Shown here piece after piece: positions 20,946-31,531 of a stretch of 64,000 bases of DNA. The stretch comes from Inia geoffrensis (taxonomy: Eukaryota; Chordata; Mammalia; Artiodactyla; Iniidae). The notes under the pieces are model-generated. The model was not told the DNA's origin, did not search any database, and saw only the letters and a program-made list of their open reading frames with translations. Both the position numbers and the translations under genes were made by a program. The DNA is taken from the NCBI GenBank assembly GCA_036417435.1, contig CM070900.1, forward strand, positions 36,433,496-36,497,495, written 5' to 3'. How positions within the stretch are numbered: the first letter of the stretch is position 1; every line of letters starts with the position of its first letter.

Positions 20946-21369
20946 CTGCTGGTTACTTGATGGACCCATTCCAACTTCAAAGAGGGAAGCGAGCTCTTGG
21001 CTTAGGCCCAGAGTTGGGAGCAGATGGGATGGAGGAGTTTCTGCAGCACTTAAGGGTCTATCTTTGATGCCAGACTGAGTGTGTTCCATGCTTTGACCTC
21101 AATAGCAATTTCCCCATAGAACCCTTTTAAAACTGAGTGTTGGGGGGAACATATGTGAAGGAAGCGATACAACTTTATGAAGGGGCATAAAAAGAAGACA
21201 TGTATAAATGGAGAGACATAGCTTGCTTTAGTATAGAAAGTCTCCAAGAAAACTTCAGTTCTCCCCAAATTCAGCTGGAAATTCAAGATAATCTCATTAA
21301 AATACCACCAGGTTTTTTTCTGGGGGGACGGTGGTAGAGAAGGGAACCTAAATGATCCCAAACTAAATA

Positions 21370-22735
21370 TATGGAAGAATATAGATTATAGAAGAATAAC
21401 CATGAAAAATTAGCCAGATCAGTGAAAATAAATAAAGAGGAATGGTGGGAGTGGTGTGGGAAGATGGGGAAACTTACCCATACAGAGAGTAAAACCTATC
21501 ATAAAATCATATCATACCATAAAAGTAATTTAAAAATACCAGGGCAGGAGGTACAAGAAAATGCAGATAGATCAATGAAATTATACAGTTTATAAACAGA
21601 ACCAAATATCCATGAGAATTTTATATGCCATTTCAATGCCTGTGGGGAAAAAACAGATTATTCTCTAAGTGGTGTTAGGACAACAGTCTCTAGCTATTTA
21701 GAAACAAATAAAGCTGGATCTCTACTTTCTTACATTAAAATAAACCCAGATGGATCTAAGATTTTAAATATTAAAAGATTATTAAGATATAAGAAGATGG
21801 AAGTGAATATTTTTTATGATTTTGAAATAGGAAGGATCTTTTCAAGCACGAAAGAAGTTCAGGATCCATAAAGAAGAGTATTGCTGCATTTGCCTAGACA
21901 TTTCTATAAGGTCATAAACTTTGAAAACAAACTTATCAGAACTGAGAGAAACATTTGTAAATTAACGGACAGTAAAAGCAATATTTCTAATACACAAAAC
22001 TCTCTTTCAAATCAAGAAAGCAACTCAATAGAAAACAAAGCAAATCATATGGATGAGGAAATAACAAGAATAAGTACAATGGACAGCCAGTGAGTTAATG
22101 AAAACCTCATGAAATCCTTTACAAAGCAAATAATGCGAATTAAAAAGCAGCAAAATATCTCAGGTCTATTAGTTTGGCAAAACTATGAGAAAACAGACAT
22201 TTGCATGCATTCTGTGTGGGGCTACAGATTTTGGGTGGAAAACTGGTGTTATCTGATACAATTTAAATGAGCATAACTTTAGCTTTTGATGTAAGTACTC
22301 AACATCCAGGAATTTATCCTACAGAAGTACTCGTAAAAGGGAGCAAAGATAAAAGTACAGGAAACTGCAGTAATGTTCCCCCAAAATGGGAAATAACCTA
22401 AGTTCCAGCCATAGGGGATTATGAAATAAACCACATAGCATTCACGCATTGAAAAACCATACATCTATTAAAATGGTAAGCTAGGTCTACGTGGAATGAG
22501 GCCCATGCCAGAGTTAAGTAGAAAAAATCAAATTTCAGGAGAGAATGTCTAATATCTGATTTTTATAAAAAACATTTTTTTTGTGTGTGCACACGTGTGT
22601 GTGTTCCTAGAAAAAAATCTGGGTGAATGTGAAAAAAACTGTTCATAATGGTTATCTCTGGAGGATGGCTTTATGGGAAGATTTTCACTTTTTATTTAAA
22701 ATTTTTTTTGCAATGAACAATCATTGCTTTTGGGA
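21370..22735 (+). mobile_element. Old L1 (L1M-type), ORF2 end to 3' UTR
   Basis: A/T-rich, heavily mutated L1: 'aagctggatctctactttct', 'tcaagcacgaaagaagttca', 'aagtactcaacatccaggaa', 'ctctggaggatggctttatg', all plus strand and in order. No intact frame. Confidence 0.7.
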
Positions 22736-22773
22736 ATTAGAGGGAAACAGGGAGAGAGGCAGGGGGGAAAATA

Positions 22774-22801
22774 AGAGAGAGAGAGAAAGAGATAGAGAGA
22801 G
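22774..22801 (+). repeat. GA-rich simple repeat
   Basis: Short imperfect (GA)n run within a longer purine stretch beginning near 22738. Confidence 0.9.
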
Positions 22802-22839
22802 TGGTTGAGAATATAGGGGGAAAGACACAGCCTAGGGCT

Positions 22840-22925
22840 AGAAGCTGGCCGACCTTTATTCAGGGTCATCACAGTTCTGGGCCTCGTTTCCTCATGTATG
22901 AAACGAGGGGGTTGCATTAGCTACC
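22840..22925 (+). mobile_element. MIR SINE fragment
   Basis: 'ctgggcctcgtttcctcatg' then 'tatgaaacgagggggttgca' is the MIR core on plus. Confidence 0.6.
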
Positions 22926-22929
22926 GGGG

Positions 22930-24685
22930 CTCCCTGCTTCTTGGATTGTCAGCTGTGTTCACTCCATTGCAGAGGTGGAACAAAGATGAGGGGAAAAGTT
23001 ACAGATATACCTGTGGCCAGAGTGTCTTTGAGCCTCTAACAAAAAGGCTGTGCAATACTGGATGCTGCCCTCAGAGGGAGCAGATGAGCCTGCTGCTTGG
23101 CTGAGAAGCTCGGTACCTTGGGATGAAAGGCTCCAGGGAGAACAGGGACAATTACTGGCTTTGGGGAATCAGGTGGTAAAACGCTGAGATTGGACCACTT
23201 ACGCCATTAGGCACCGTGCAACGCCTTTCATCCCTTCTCTCAGCAGCTGTCCACTGACTCCCCTGCCTTCCTCCTTCTGACTCATTCCTCTGATCTGTCC
23301 TTTGGCTGGTGGTAATCCAAACTTTTTCCTATAACCACTGGCTTGCCAGGTTCAGGTTGGGACCCCTGCACAGCTCTGCATCTCCTCTTCACTTGTCAGG
23401 ACTGGTCTGCGATGCACTCCTCCTCTGTGGGCCACACCTGGGCGTCATGCCTGCCTTGTCACCTGCAGCCCTTAGACTGAATGATGCCAGCCTGCTGTCT
23501 CTAGGGCGTCTTGTCTTCTCATCAGAGCCCTCGCCTGCTTTTCTTTATCCCGAGGGCCAGGCACATCGCTGGTGTCATGAATATTGTATGATGAAATGAT
23601 TAATCTTTGCTACTGCATACGTGCCGCTGTCCAGATTTTAGCAAAGCAGGGCCTTCTCCTGCTTCTCAGTCCAGGTCCACAGACATGCCATAAAGTGACC
23701 CTGAAACTGCTGCCCTTTCTCATAGCTCAAAGGCTCCTCACTGCTAGGAAATTTGCAGATGCAAGTGCCCGAGGGACAATTTACTGCTCAACTCAGAGAT
23801 GGCCTGTAGGACAGAGAGCTGGCTGGGCCTGCTGCAGCCATGGGAGAATGTTTTCTGAGAGTTTCCCTGAAGGGACAAAATGTAATTCAGTATTTACTGC
23901 CTACGCTGTTTATATATGTGTAGCCCAGACATCAGCTGGGGGCCTTTCCACCCCTTGAAAGCTAGGCGAGATGATCGTGAATGTCCCTTTTCCATAACCT
24001 TGGAATGTCCAAAGCCCTCCCTCAAAGTCTCTGGATTCCTGGAGTGGGGCAGGGGGAATAACTTCATTCCCACCACTCTGCTTCTTGGGCTCTATTTCCC
24101 TTGATGCCTGCTCTGCTTATACCACCTGGAAGCAGTGATTCCACAAGAGGAAAATTACCCACACCAAGTGTTTAAGGTACTACTCAGCGCCGGGCTCCCT
24201 GGCCCCCTCCTTGTCCTCTCTCACCTCAGCTCCTCTCCTCGCAGATTGCTCCAAGAGTTCCAAATTCTTCTTGCTTTTTTAGGCAATAATTTCTGTTCTC
24301 TCTTCTGGTAGCTTTGGCGTCAGCCTTGTTGAGGGCAGCGAGGAAGAGGGGCATGGAGGTTGTGACGGGGGGAAATGGGTTTCACTTTGTACCTTCAGCT
24401 TTAGGTAAGATTTTTCCTAAAGACAATTCCTTTCCTCAAATCACTAGATTTTCAGAAAATACAATTTCTACACCTGTTTCATGTAAATATACATGAAATA
24501 TATTCTCAGTATGATGCAGGTTTTTAGATCATTGCTTGCAGTGCGAGGTCCCCAAGCTTTGTAAAGACCACTTTACAGAGTCTTTATCGAACATCCCTTA
24601 GGTACCTGGAACTGGTTGAGAATTTAATCCAGGAGATTAACATTGACTGGGGAAGCAAGGAGATTTCAACAATTATTTTATTCAG
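22930..24685. other. Unassigned intronic sequence
   Basis: Mostly unique-looking, moderately GC-rich. Open frames at 23309-23599 and 23584-23958 show no domain and no splice context; not called. Possible L2 remnants near 23240-23560. Confidence 0.4.
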
Positions 24686-24689
24686 TACC

Positions 24690-24850
24690 TATAAGCCGGT
24701 GAGGTGAATACAATTATTATGCCCATTTTATGGATTAAAAAAAATGTGGCTTAGTGCAATTAAAGTAATTGCTCAAGATTACACAGTGGTGGAGATAGGA
24801 TTCAATTCCAGGTCTGACCCTGGAGCAACTGATCTTTCTGCACCTCAGTG
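24690..24850 (-). mobile_element. MIR SINE
   Basis: Reverse MIR: 'attatgcccattttatggat', 'attgctcaagattacacagt' and 'attcaattccaggtctgacc'. Confidence 0.75.
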
Positions 24851-24854
24851 CTAA

Positions 24855-25315
24855 TCCCCACAGACTGGGGACTTGTTATATCCCTGGAAGGTTCTGTGTG
24901 AAGGCACCTAGAAGAAAACCAAGAGGTGCTGGTTACATGTTGGGATGGAGAGATAAGTGTGGGTGATAGTTTGGGAAGGAGGAGTTACTTGACTTTGCTA
25001 CTTTCAGAGAACTTTCCTGCAAAAACGATTTCATCTTCGCACATTTTGAGGAGACAGGAGCTGGAAAGGCAGGGAATTACATCCCCTTTGTGCATGAGGG
25101 TGCAACGGCAGTGGGGCAATGTGTCTCAGAGAGCTGGTGACCTCAGGCTGTTTAGAGCCTGAGAGAGGAGGCCTGACTTCCTGTGCAGTATCCTGATCAC
25201 AAGGAAGGTGGAGAAGTCGTGCTGACTCTCGTGATAGTTAGAAATGGACTCAACGTTTATGATGGTGCCCAAGAAAATACAGAAGATGGTGGTGATCTGA
25301 ATTTAATAACAACAA
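24855..25315. other. Unassigned intronic sequence
   Basis: No recognised repeat or gene. Confidence 0.4.
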
Positions 25316-25319
25316 TAAG

Positions 25320-25520
25320 AATAGCAATAACCGTCTACTGGGAGCTTACAGGAGGCAAGCACTGTATCAAACTCCTAACATACATTATCTAACTCTGTAC
25401 TCAAAACATTTCAATGTGGGAGGTAGAGGTACTGTCCTCATTTTACAGATGTTGAAATTGAGGCTTAGAAGTAATTTGCTCAGAGTCACAGAGATATTAA
25501 GTAGTAGAGTTTCTGCTCTC
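25320..25520 (-). mobile_element. MIR SINE
   Basis: Reverse MIR: 'gcaagcactgtatcaaactc', 'ctcattttacagatgttgaa', 'ttgctcagagtcacagagat'. Confidence 0.8.
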
Positions 25521-25524
25521 CCAC

Positions 25525-26850
25525 CTTCTGCTATTTGGACCTGGTGAGGAAGGCCATCAAAACACCAAAGACTAAAAGGACATGTAGAAAAACTGAGCAG
25601 ATTCCACAAGGGAGTACAGGGTGCAGGGGGAAACAGAAGAGCCATGTTTGGGTGTGAATATACTAGTTTTCAGATGACTCATGTTCCCAGCCAAATCCAG
25701 GAGGAACTGTAATTATTTAGAATTGAAAAATCATCGTCTGCCATCTCCTGGCCTTGTGAATGTAAGTCCCAGGGACCCAAGAAGGTGGGAGGAGAATGGA
25801 TGTTTAACTCACAAATCCTTCCATCATTGGTAGATGGGCAATGCCAAGAACATAAGTGAGAGGACAGGGCACAGGATGGAGAAAAATTAATAAATAGAGA
25901 TCAAAAGATAGAGTTAAGCCAGACAATAAAAGGGCAGAACAGCCCCCTTTCCCAACACCACCCCTCCTCACATTTCTGACAAGGATATGGTGGTCTTGTG
26001 CAAAATGAGACCCCAAGGTGGCCATGGACGGGCAGCAAGGACAGAGCAGCTCAGGTTCCAGCCTGAGGAGCTGCCTGCATCCTCTGTGTGTGTCTCGTGG
26101 TCTGGTAGCTCTAGCCTGTCTATCCAGATGGAGCTGAATTCTCCACTGGGTCACCCAAAAGGTGACCAGTGAATTAGCAATTCACTCCAGAGTGCTAATT
26201 CCTCTGTCCACCTCCTTCCTCTCAGGCTGGGACCAGATGTTCCACCCCCAATTCTGAAAATGCCACTGAGCCTCAATGGATCATTATTAAACACGGCCCC
26301 AAAAGCACATGCTCAGGCCAAGGAAAGTTCCCAGAAAAATCTTCCTGGCAAAGCAGCATCACAGCAGACGGATGGGCAAGGTCCTGGCCCTCATGCTCCC
26401 CTCCTCTCTTGTCTTCATCCGATGCTTCTGATAGGAGAGGGGTGGGTAGGGTTGGCGGAGGCTTGACTGATCTGGGAATGAGGCTTTCCAGACCATAACG
26501 GAGCAGGATGCGAGGGGAGATGGTGAAAGACACTAGTGTGTGAAGAGCATTTGGCAGAAGGAGCCTTGTTCTTTGGAGGCTGCTGAAGCGCACCAATGGG
26601 GTCAGGCCCAGTGATGGCCTGTCCATCTGCTCGGAGGTCTTACTGGTTTGGTGGAGGACAGCATGACCTCAGGAGAGAGTTTTGACCGGGGTACCTCCAC
26701 TCCACAGGGCAAATGAACCATTTTAGTGCCTGGGCATTTTATTCCAGCCTCTTCTGATCTGGTTCCTTACACTGCAGGATTGTTAAAAAGAACAGTCTGG
26801 TGAAACCAGCATTGAACTGTGTTCATTAGCCCTGTTTTTAATTTTAGTTT
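25525..26850. other. Unassigned intronic sequence
   Basis: Non-repetitive to the eye, with ordinary composition. Open frames here (for example 26273-26626 on minus) show no recognisable domain. Confidence 0.4.
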
Positions 26851-26854
26851 CAGT

Positions 26855-27030
26855 ATTGTTGATATATCGATCCTCTAGCAAGCATAGGAGTTCTTAATGG
26901 TGTCTGTGAACTCCTGAAAAATATGGGGTTATCTGATATGCACATGTGCGTTTTCTGTGTAGCTGCTTCATAGCTTCCATCAGATTCTCAAAGGGGCCCA
27001 TGTACCAAAAAAAGGATAAGAACAATTGGT
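26855..27030. mobile_element. Old non-autonomous DNA transposon (hAT-like)
   Basis: 'ggagttcttaatggtgtctg', 'catagcttccatcagattct' and 'ctcaaaggggcccatgtacc' match the element at 5055-5245. Family name uncertain. Confidence 0.5.
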
Positions 27031-27513
27031 TTAAAGAAAATCAATGTTTCAGTTGGGAACTGGGTGGCACGCATGCTCTAAAGAGCATGAATAAGCCATC
27101 AGAAGTCTGAGCTTCATTTCTCTAATGACAATACAAATTAATAGTGTCCTCGGCTGGAGATGATGCAAGTGAGTGGGCATTCATATCCTGACGGTGGGAA
27201 TATTGATTGGGACATGCTTTCTGGAGGGCAATTAGACGATATGACTCAGAGATCTTACAATTTTATGTATTTAGTTATCCTGAAATTACAATTCTAAGAA
27301 TTTATCTTAGTGATTAAGGGTGCTGCCTCTGGAGTCATTATCTATGTCACTGTGGGCAAATTACTCAACCTCTCTACTCCTCAGTTTCCTCACCTGTAAA
27401 ATAGAGGTAATATTACTTATTCATAGGACTCCTGGGAGGGTTAAATTAGATAATACGAATGAGGTACCACCTCATACCGGTCAGAATGGCCATCATTAAA
27501 AAGTCTACAAATA

Positions 27514-28333
27514 ATCTAGAAACAAAAAATGCTGGAGAGGGTGTGGAGAAAAGGGAACACTCTTGCACTGCTGGTGGGAATGTGAATTGGTACAGCCGCT
27601 ATGGAGAACAGTATGGAGGTTCCTTAAAAAACTACAAATAGAAATACCATATGACCCAGCAATCCCACTACTGGGCCTATACCCTGAGAAAACCATAATT
27701 CAAAAAGAGTCATGTACCAAAATGTTCATTGCAGCTCTATTTACAATAGCCCGGAGATGGAAACAACCTAAGTGTCCATCATCGGATGAATGGATAAAGA
27801 AGATGTGGCACATATATATAATGGAATATTACTCAGCCATACAAAGAAACGAAATTGAGCTATTTGTAATGAGGTGGATAGACCTAGAGTCTGTCATACA
27901 GACTGAAGTCAGTTAGAAAGAGAAAGATGAATACCGTATGCTAACACATGTATATGGAATTTAAGAAAAAAAAAAGTCATGAAGAACCTAGGGGTACGAC
28001 AGGAATAAAGACACAGACCTACTAGAGAACAGACTTGAGGATATGGGCAGTGGGAAGGGTAAGCTGTGACAAAGCAAGAAAGAAACATGGACATATATAC
28101 ACTACCAAACGTAAGGTAGATAGCTAGCGGGAAGCAGCTGCATAGCACAAGGAGATCAGTTTGGTGCTTTGTGACCGCCTGGAGGGGTGGGATAGGGAGG
28201 GTGGGAGGGAGGGAGACGCAAGAGGGAAGAGATATGGGAACATATGTATATGTATAACTGATTCGCTTTGTTATGAAGCAGAAACTAACACACCATTGTA
28301 AAGCAATTATACTCCAATAAAGATGTAAAAAAA
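27514..28333 (+). mobile_element. Young L1 3' fragment, tail type C, innermost layer
   Basis: Runs from 'atctagaaacaaaaaatgct' through the ORF2 C-terminus and a GGGA-rich 3' UTR to 'ctccaataaagatgt' plus poly-A. Flanked by the perfect 16-bp duplication aaaaagtctacaaata (27498-27513 and 28334-28349). The insertion point 'att/aaaaag' gives TTTTT/AA on the bottom strand, the preferred nick site of L1 endonuclease. Confidence 0.85.
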
Positions 28334-29024
28334 AAAAAGTCTACAAATAACAAATGCTGGAGAGGGTGTGGAGAAAAGGGAACCCTCCTACACTGTTGGT
28401 GGGAATGGAAGTTGGTCCAGCCACTATGAAAAACAGTATGGAGCTTCCTCAGAAAACCAAAAGTAAAATTTCCATAGGCAAATACCCACTCCTGGGTATA
28501 TACCTGGACAAAACTCTAATTCAAAAAGATACATGCACCCCTATGTTCATAACAGCACTATTCACAATAGCCAAAACATGGAAGCAACCAAAATGTCCAT
28601 CAACCTATAAATGGATAAAGAAGATGTGGCATATATATACACAATGGAATACTACTCAGCCATAAAAAAGAACGAAATAATGCCATTTGCAGCAACATGG
28701 ATGCAACTACAGATTATCACACTAAGTGAAGTAAGTCAGAAAGAGAAAGACAAAGATCCTATGATATCACTTACATATGGAATCTAAAACAGGGCACAAA
28801 TGAGCCTATCTACAAAACAGAAACAGACTCACAGACATAGAGATCAGACTTGTGGTTGCCAAGGGGGAGGGGAAGGGGGAGAGGGATGGATTGGGAGTTT
28901 GGGGTTGGTAGATGCAAACTATTATGTATAGAATGGATAAACAACAAGATCCTACTGTATAGCACAGGGAACTATATCCAGTCTCCTGGGATAAACCATA
29001 ATGGAAAAGATTATAAAAAAAAGA

Positions 29025-29027
<3 letters not shown>

Positions 29028-29107
<80 letters not shown>
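29028..29107 (+). repeat. (TA)40 microsatellite
   Basis: 80 bp of perfect TA inside the type A L1 3' UTR. It is the longest simple dinucleotide tract in the window. Confidence 0.98.
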
Positions 29108-29108
<1 letters not shown>

Positions 29109-30580
29109 CTGAGTCACTTTGCTGTACAGCAGAGAGTGGTGCCACACTGTAAATCCACTATACTTCAATTAAAAAATAAACTAAAAAAAGATAATACATG
29201 TAAAACAGTACAGTGCCTGAGTAATAAATACGCAATAAATGTTAGTTATTATGATTTAGATACAAGGATTTTATTGCCACATTATTTATCATAACTAAAG
29301 TTTTGAAACAATCCCAAATATCCAACATAACTGATTGGTTTAATGATCCATATATCTCAACCATTAAAGATTAAATTAGTGAATATGATTTGAAAATTGT
29401 TCATAATATATCAAAAGACAAAGAGTAGGTTACAAAATAGTATGTACGATATCATCCCATAGAAAAATGGCTGAATAAATATGCATCAAACATTTCAGTA
29501 GTTATGTGTGAAGGATGGCTTTTTTACTACCTTCTTTTTGTTTTTCTGTACCTTCTAAACTTTTCTATAACGAGCATATATAACTTCTTGCAATAAGACA
29601 AAACAAACCCAGTAAAAGTTACTTGAGTAAAGAAAAGGATGACTGGAGATTGGTTCAAGATGGCAGAGTAGAAGGACGTGCTCTCACTCCCTCTTGCGAG
29701 AACACTGGAACCACAACTAACTGCTGCACAATCATCGCCAGGAAGACACTGGAACTCACCAAAAAAGATATCCCACATCCAAAGACAAAGGAGAAGCCAC
29801 AATGAGATGGTAGGAGGGGCTCAGTCACAATAAAATCAAATCCCGTAACTGCTGGGTGGGTGACTCACAAACTGAAGAACACTTATACCACAGAAGTCCA
29901 CCCACTGGAGTGAAAGTTCTGAGCCCCACATCAGGCTTCCGAACCTGGGTGTCTGGCAACGGGAGGAGGAATTCCTAGAGAATCAGACTTTGAAGGCTAG
30001 CAGGATTTGATTGCAGGACTTCGACAGGACTGGGGGAAACAGAGACTCCACTCTTGGAGGGCACACACAAAGTACTGTGCACAGTGGGACCCAAGGGGAG
30101 GAGCAGTGACCCGAGGGAAGACTGAACCAGACTTACCTGTTAGTGTTGGGGGGTATCCTGAGAGGTGGGGAGTGGCTCTGTCTCACCTTGAGGACAAGGA
30201 CACTGGCAGCAGAAGTTCTGGGAAGTACTCCTTGGCATGAGCCCTCCCAGAGTCCGCATTAGTCCCACCAAAGAGCCCACCAAAGAGCCCAGGTAGGCTC
30301 CAGTGTTGGGTCGCCTCAGGCCAAACAACCAACAGGGACGGGACCCAGCCCCACCCATCAGCAGGCAAGCGGATTAAAGTTTTACTGAGCTCTGCCCACC
30401 AGAGCAACAGCCAGCTCTACCCACCACCAGCCTCTCCCATCGGGAAACTTCCACAAGCCTCTTAGATAGCCTCATCCACCAGAGGGCAGACAGCAGAAGC
30501 AAGAAGAACTACCATCCTGCAGCCTGTGGAACAAAAATCACATTGATAGAAAGATATACAAGATAAAAAGGCAGAAGGCT

Positions 30581-31473
30581 ATGTATCAGATGAAGGAACA
30601 AGATAAAACCCTAGAAAAACAACTAAATGATGTGGAGATAGGCAACCTTCCATTAAAAGAATTCAGAATAATGATAGTGAAGATGATCCAGGACCTCGGA
30701 AAAAGAATGGAGGCAAAGATCGAGAAGATGCAAGATATGTTTAACAAAGACCTAAAAGAATTAAAGAACAAACAAACAGAGATGAACAATACAATAATTG
30801 AAATGAAAAATACACTAGAAGGAATCAATAGCAGAATAACTGAGGCAGAAGAATGGATAAGTGACCTGGAAGACAGAATGGTGGAATTCACTGCTGAGGA
30901 ACAGAATAAAGAAAAAAGAATGAAAAGAAATGAAGACACCCTAAGAGACCACTGGGACAACATTAAACACAGCAACATTCGCATTATAGGGGTCCCAGAA
31001 GGAGAAGAGAGAGAGAAAGGACCAGAGAAAATATTTGAAGAGATTATAGTCGAAAACTTCCCTAACATGGGAAAGGAAATAGCCAACCAGGTCCAGGAAG
31101 TGCAGAGACTCCCATACAGGATAAACCCAAAGAGAAACACGCCAAGACACATAGTAATGAAATTGGCAAAAATTAAAGACAAAGAAAAATTATTGAAAGC
31201 AGCAAGGGAAAAACGACAAATAACGACAAATACAAGGGAACTCCCATAAGGTTAACAGCTGATTTCTCAGCAGAAACTCTACAAGCCAAAAGGGAGTGGC
31301 ATGATATACTTAAAGTGATGAAAGGGCAGAACCTACAACCAAGATTACTCTACCTGGCAAGGATCTCATTCAGATTCAATGGAGAAATCAAAAGCTTTAC
31401 AGACAAGCAAAAGTTAAGAGAATTCAGCACCACCAAACCAGCTCTACAACAAATGCTAAAGGAACTTCTCTAA
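30581..31473 (+). pseudogene. L1 ORF1 (RNA-binding chaperone), frameshifted
   Basis: L1 ORF1p is the trimeric RNA-binding protein of the retrotransposon particle. The open part (30581-31249, 222 codons) covers an N-terminal coiled coil (heptad-rich EKMQDMFNKDLKELKNKQTE region) and the RRM-like core (IRIIGVPEGEER). It then meets a stop. The missing C-terminal domain follows in another frame from 31231 (YKGTPIRLTADFSAETLQA) to TAA at 31471-31473. The break coincides with a perfect 10-bp tandem repeat, acgacaaata twice at 31213-31232. Without the break the protein would be of normal L1 ORF1p size, about 300 residues. Confidence 0.9.
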
Positions 31474-31531
31474 GTGGGAAACACAAAAGAAGAAAAGGAC
31501 CTACAAAAACAAACCCATAACGATTAAGAAA

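Larger units (their letters stand above)
27457..29188 (+). mobile_element. 5'-truncated L1, tail type A, third layer, split by a younger L1
   Basis: Starts 'gaatgaggtaccacctcata' in ORF2, is interrupted at 27514, and resumes at 28350 'acaaatgctggagagggtgt'. It ends with the type A tail 'ccactatacttcaattaaaa'. Reading the two parts together restores L1 order. Inactive. Confidence 0.85.
27309..29253 (+). mobile_element. MIR SINE, second layer, split by L1
   Basis: Left part 27309-27456 has 'gattaagggtgctgcctctg', 'ctcagtttcctcacctgtaa' and 'gggaggttaaat'-like text. The right part 29198-29253 has 'acagtacagtgcctgagtaa' and 'caataaatgttagttattat'. They join into one MIR across the L1 insertion, with the 9-bp duplication agataatac at 27448-27456 and 29189-29197. 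Confidence 0.85.
27140..29632 (+). mobile_element. Old L1M, outermost layer of a four-deep nest
   Basis: L1M sequence runs from 27140 to about 27308 ('acaattctaagaatttatct') and resumes at about 29254 ('tagatacaaggattttattg', 'aacaatcccaaatatccaac', 'tttctgtaccttctaaactt'). The two parts are consecutive pieces of an L1 3' half. Everything between (27309-29253) is inserted. Confidence 0.7.

Noticed and set aside
27072..27089. Short palindrome catgctctaaagagcatg
   Set aside because: Arms of 8 bp are expected by chance several times in 64 kb; no associated feature.
28806..29168. Frames with Tyr-Ile repeats (YIYIYI)
   Set aside because: Translation of the (TA)40 microsatellite.
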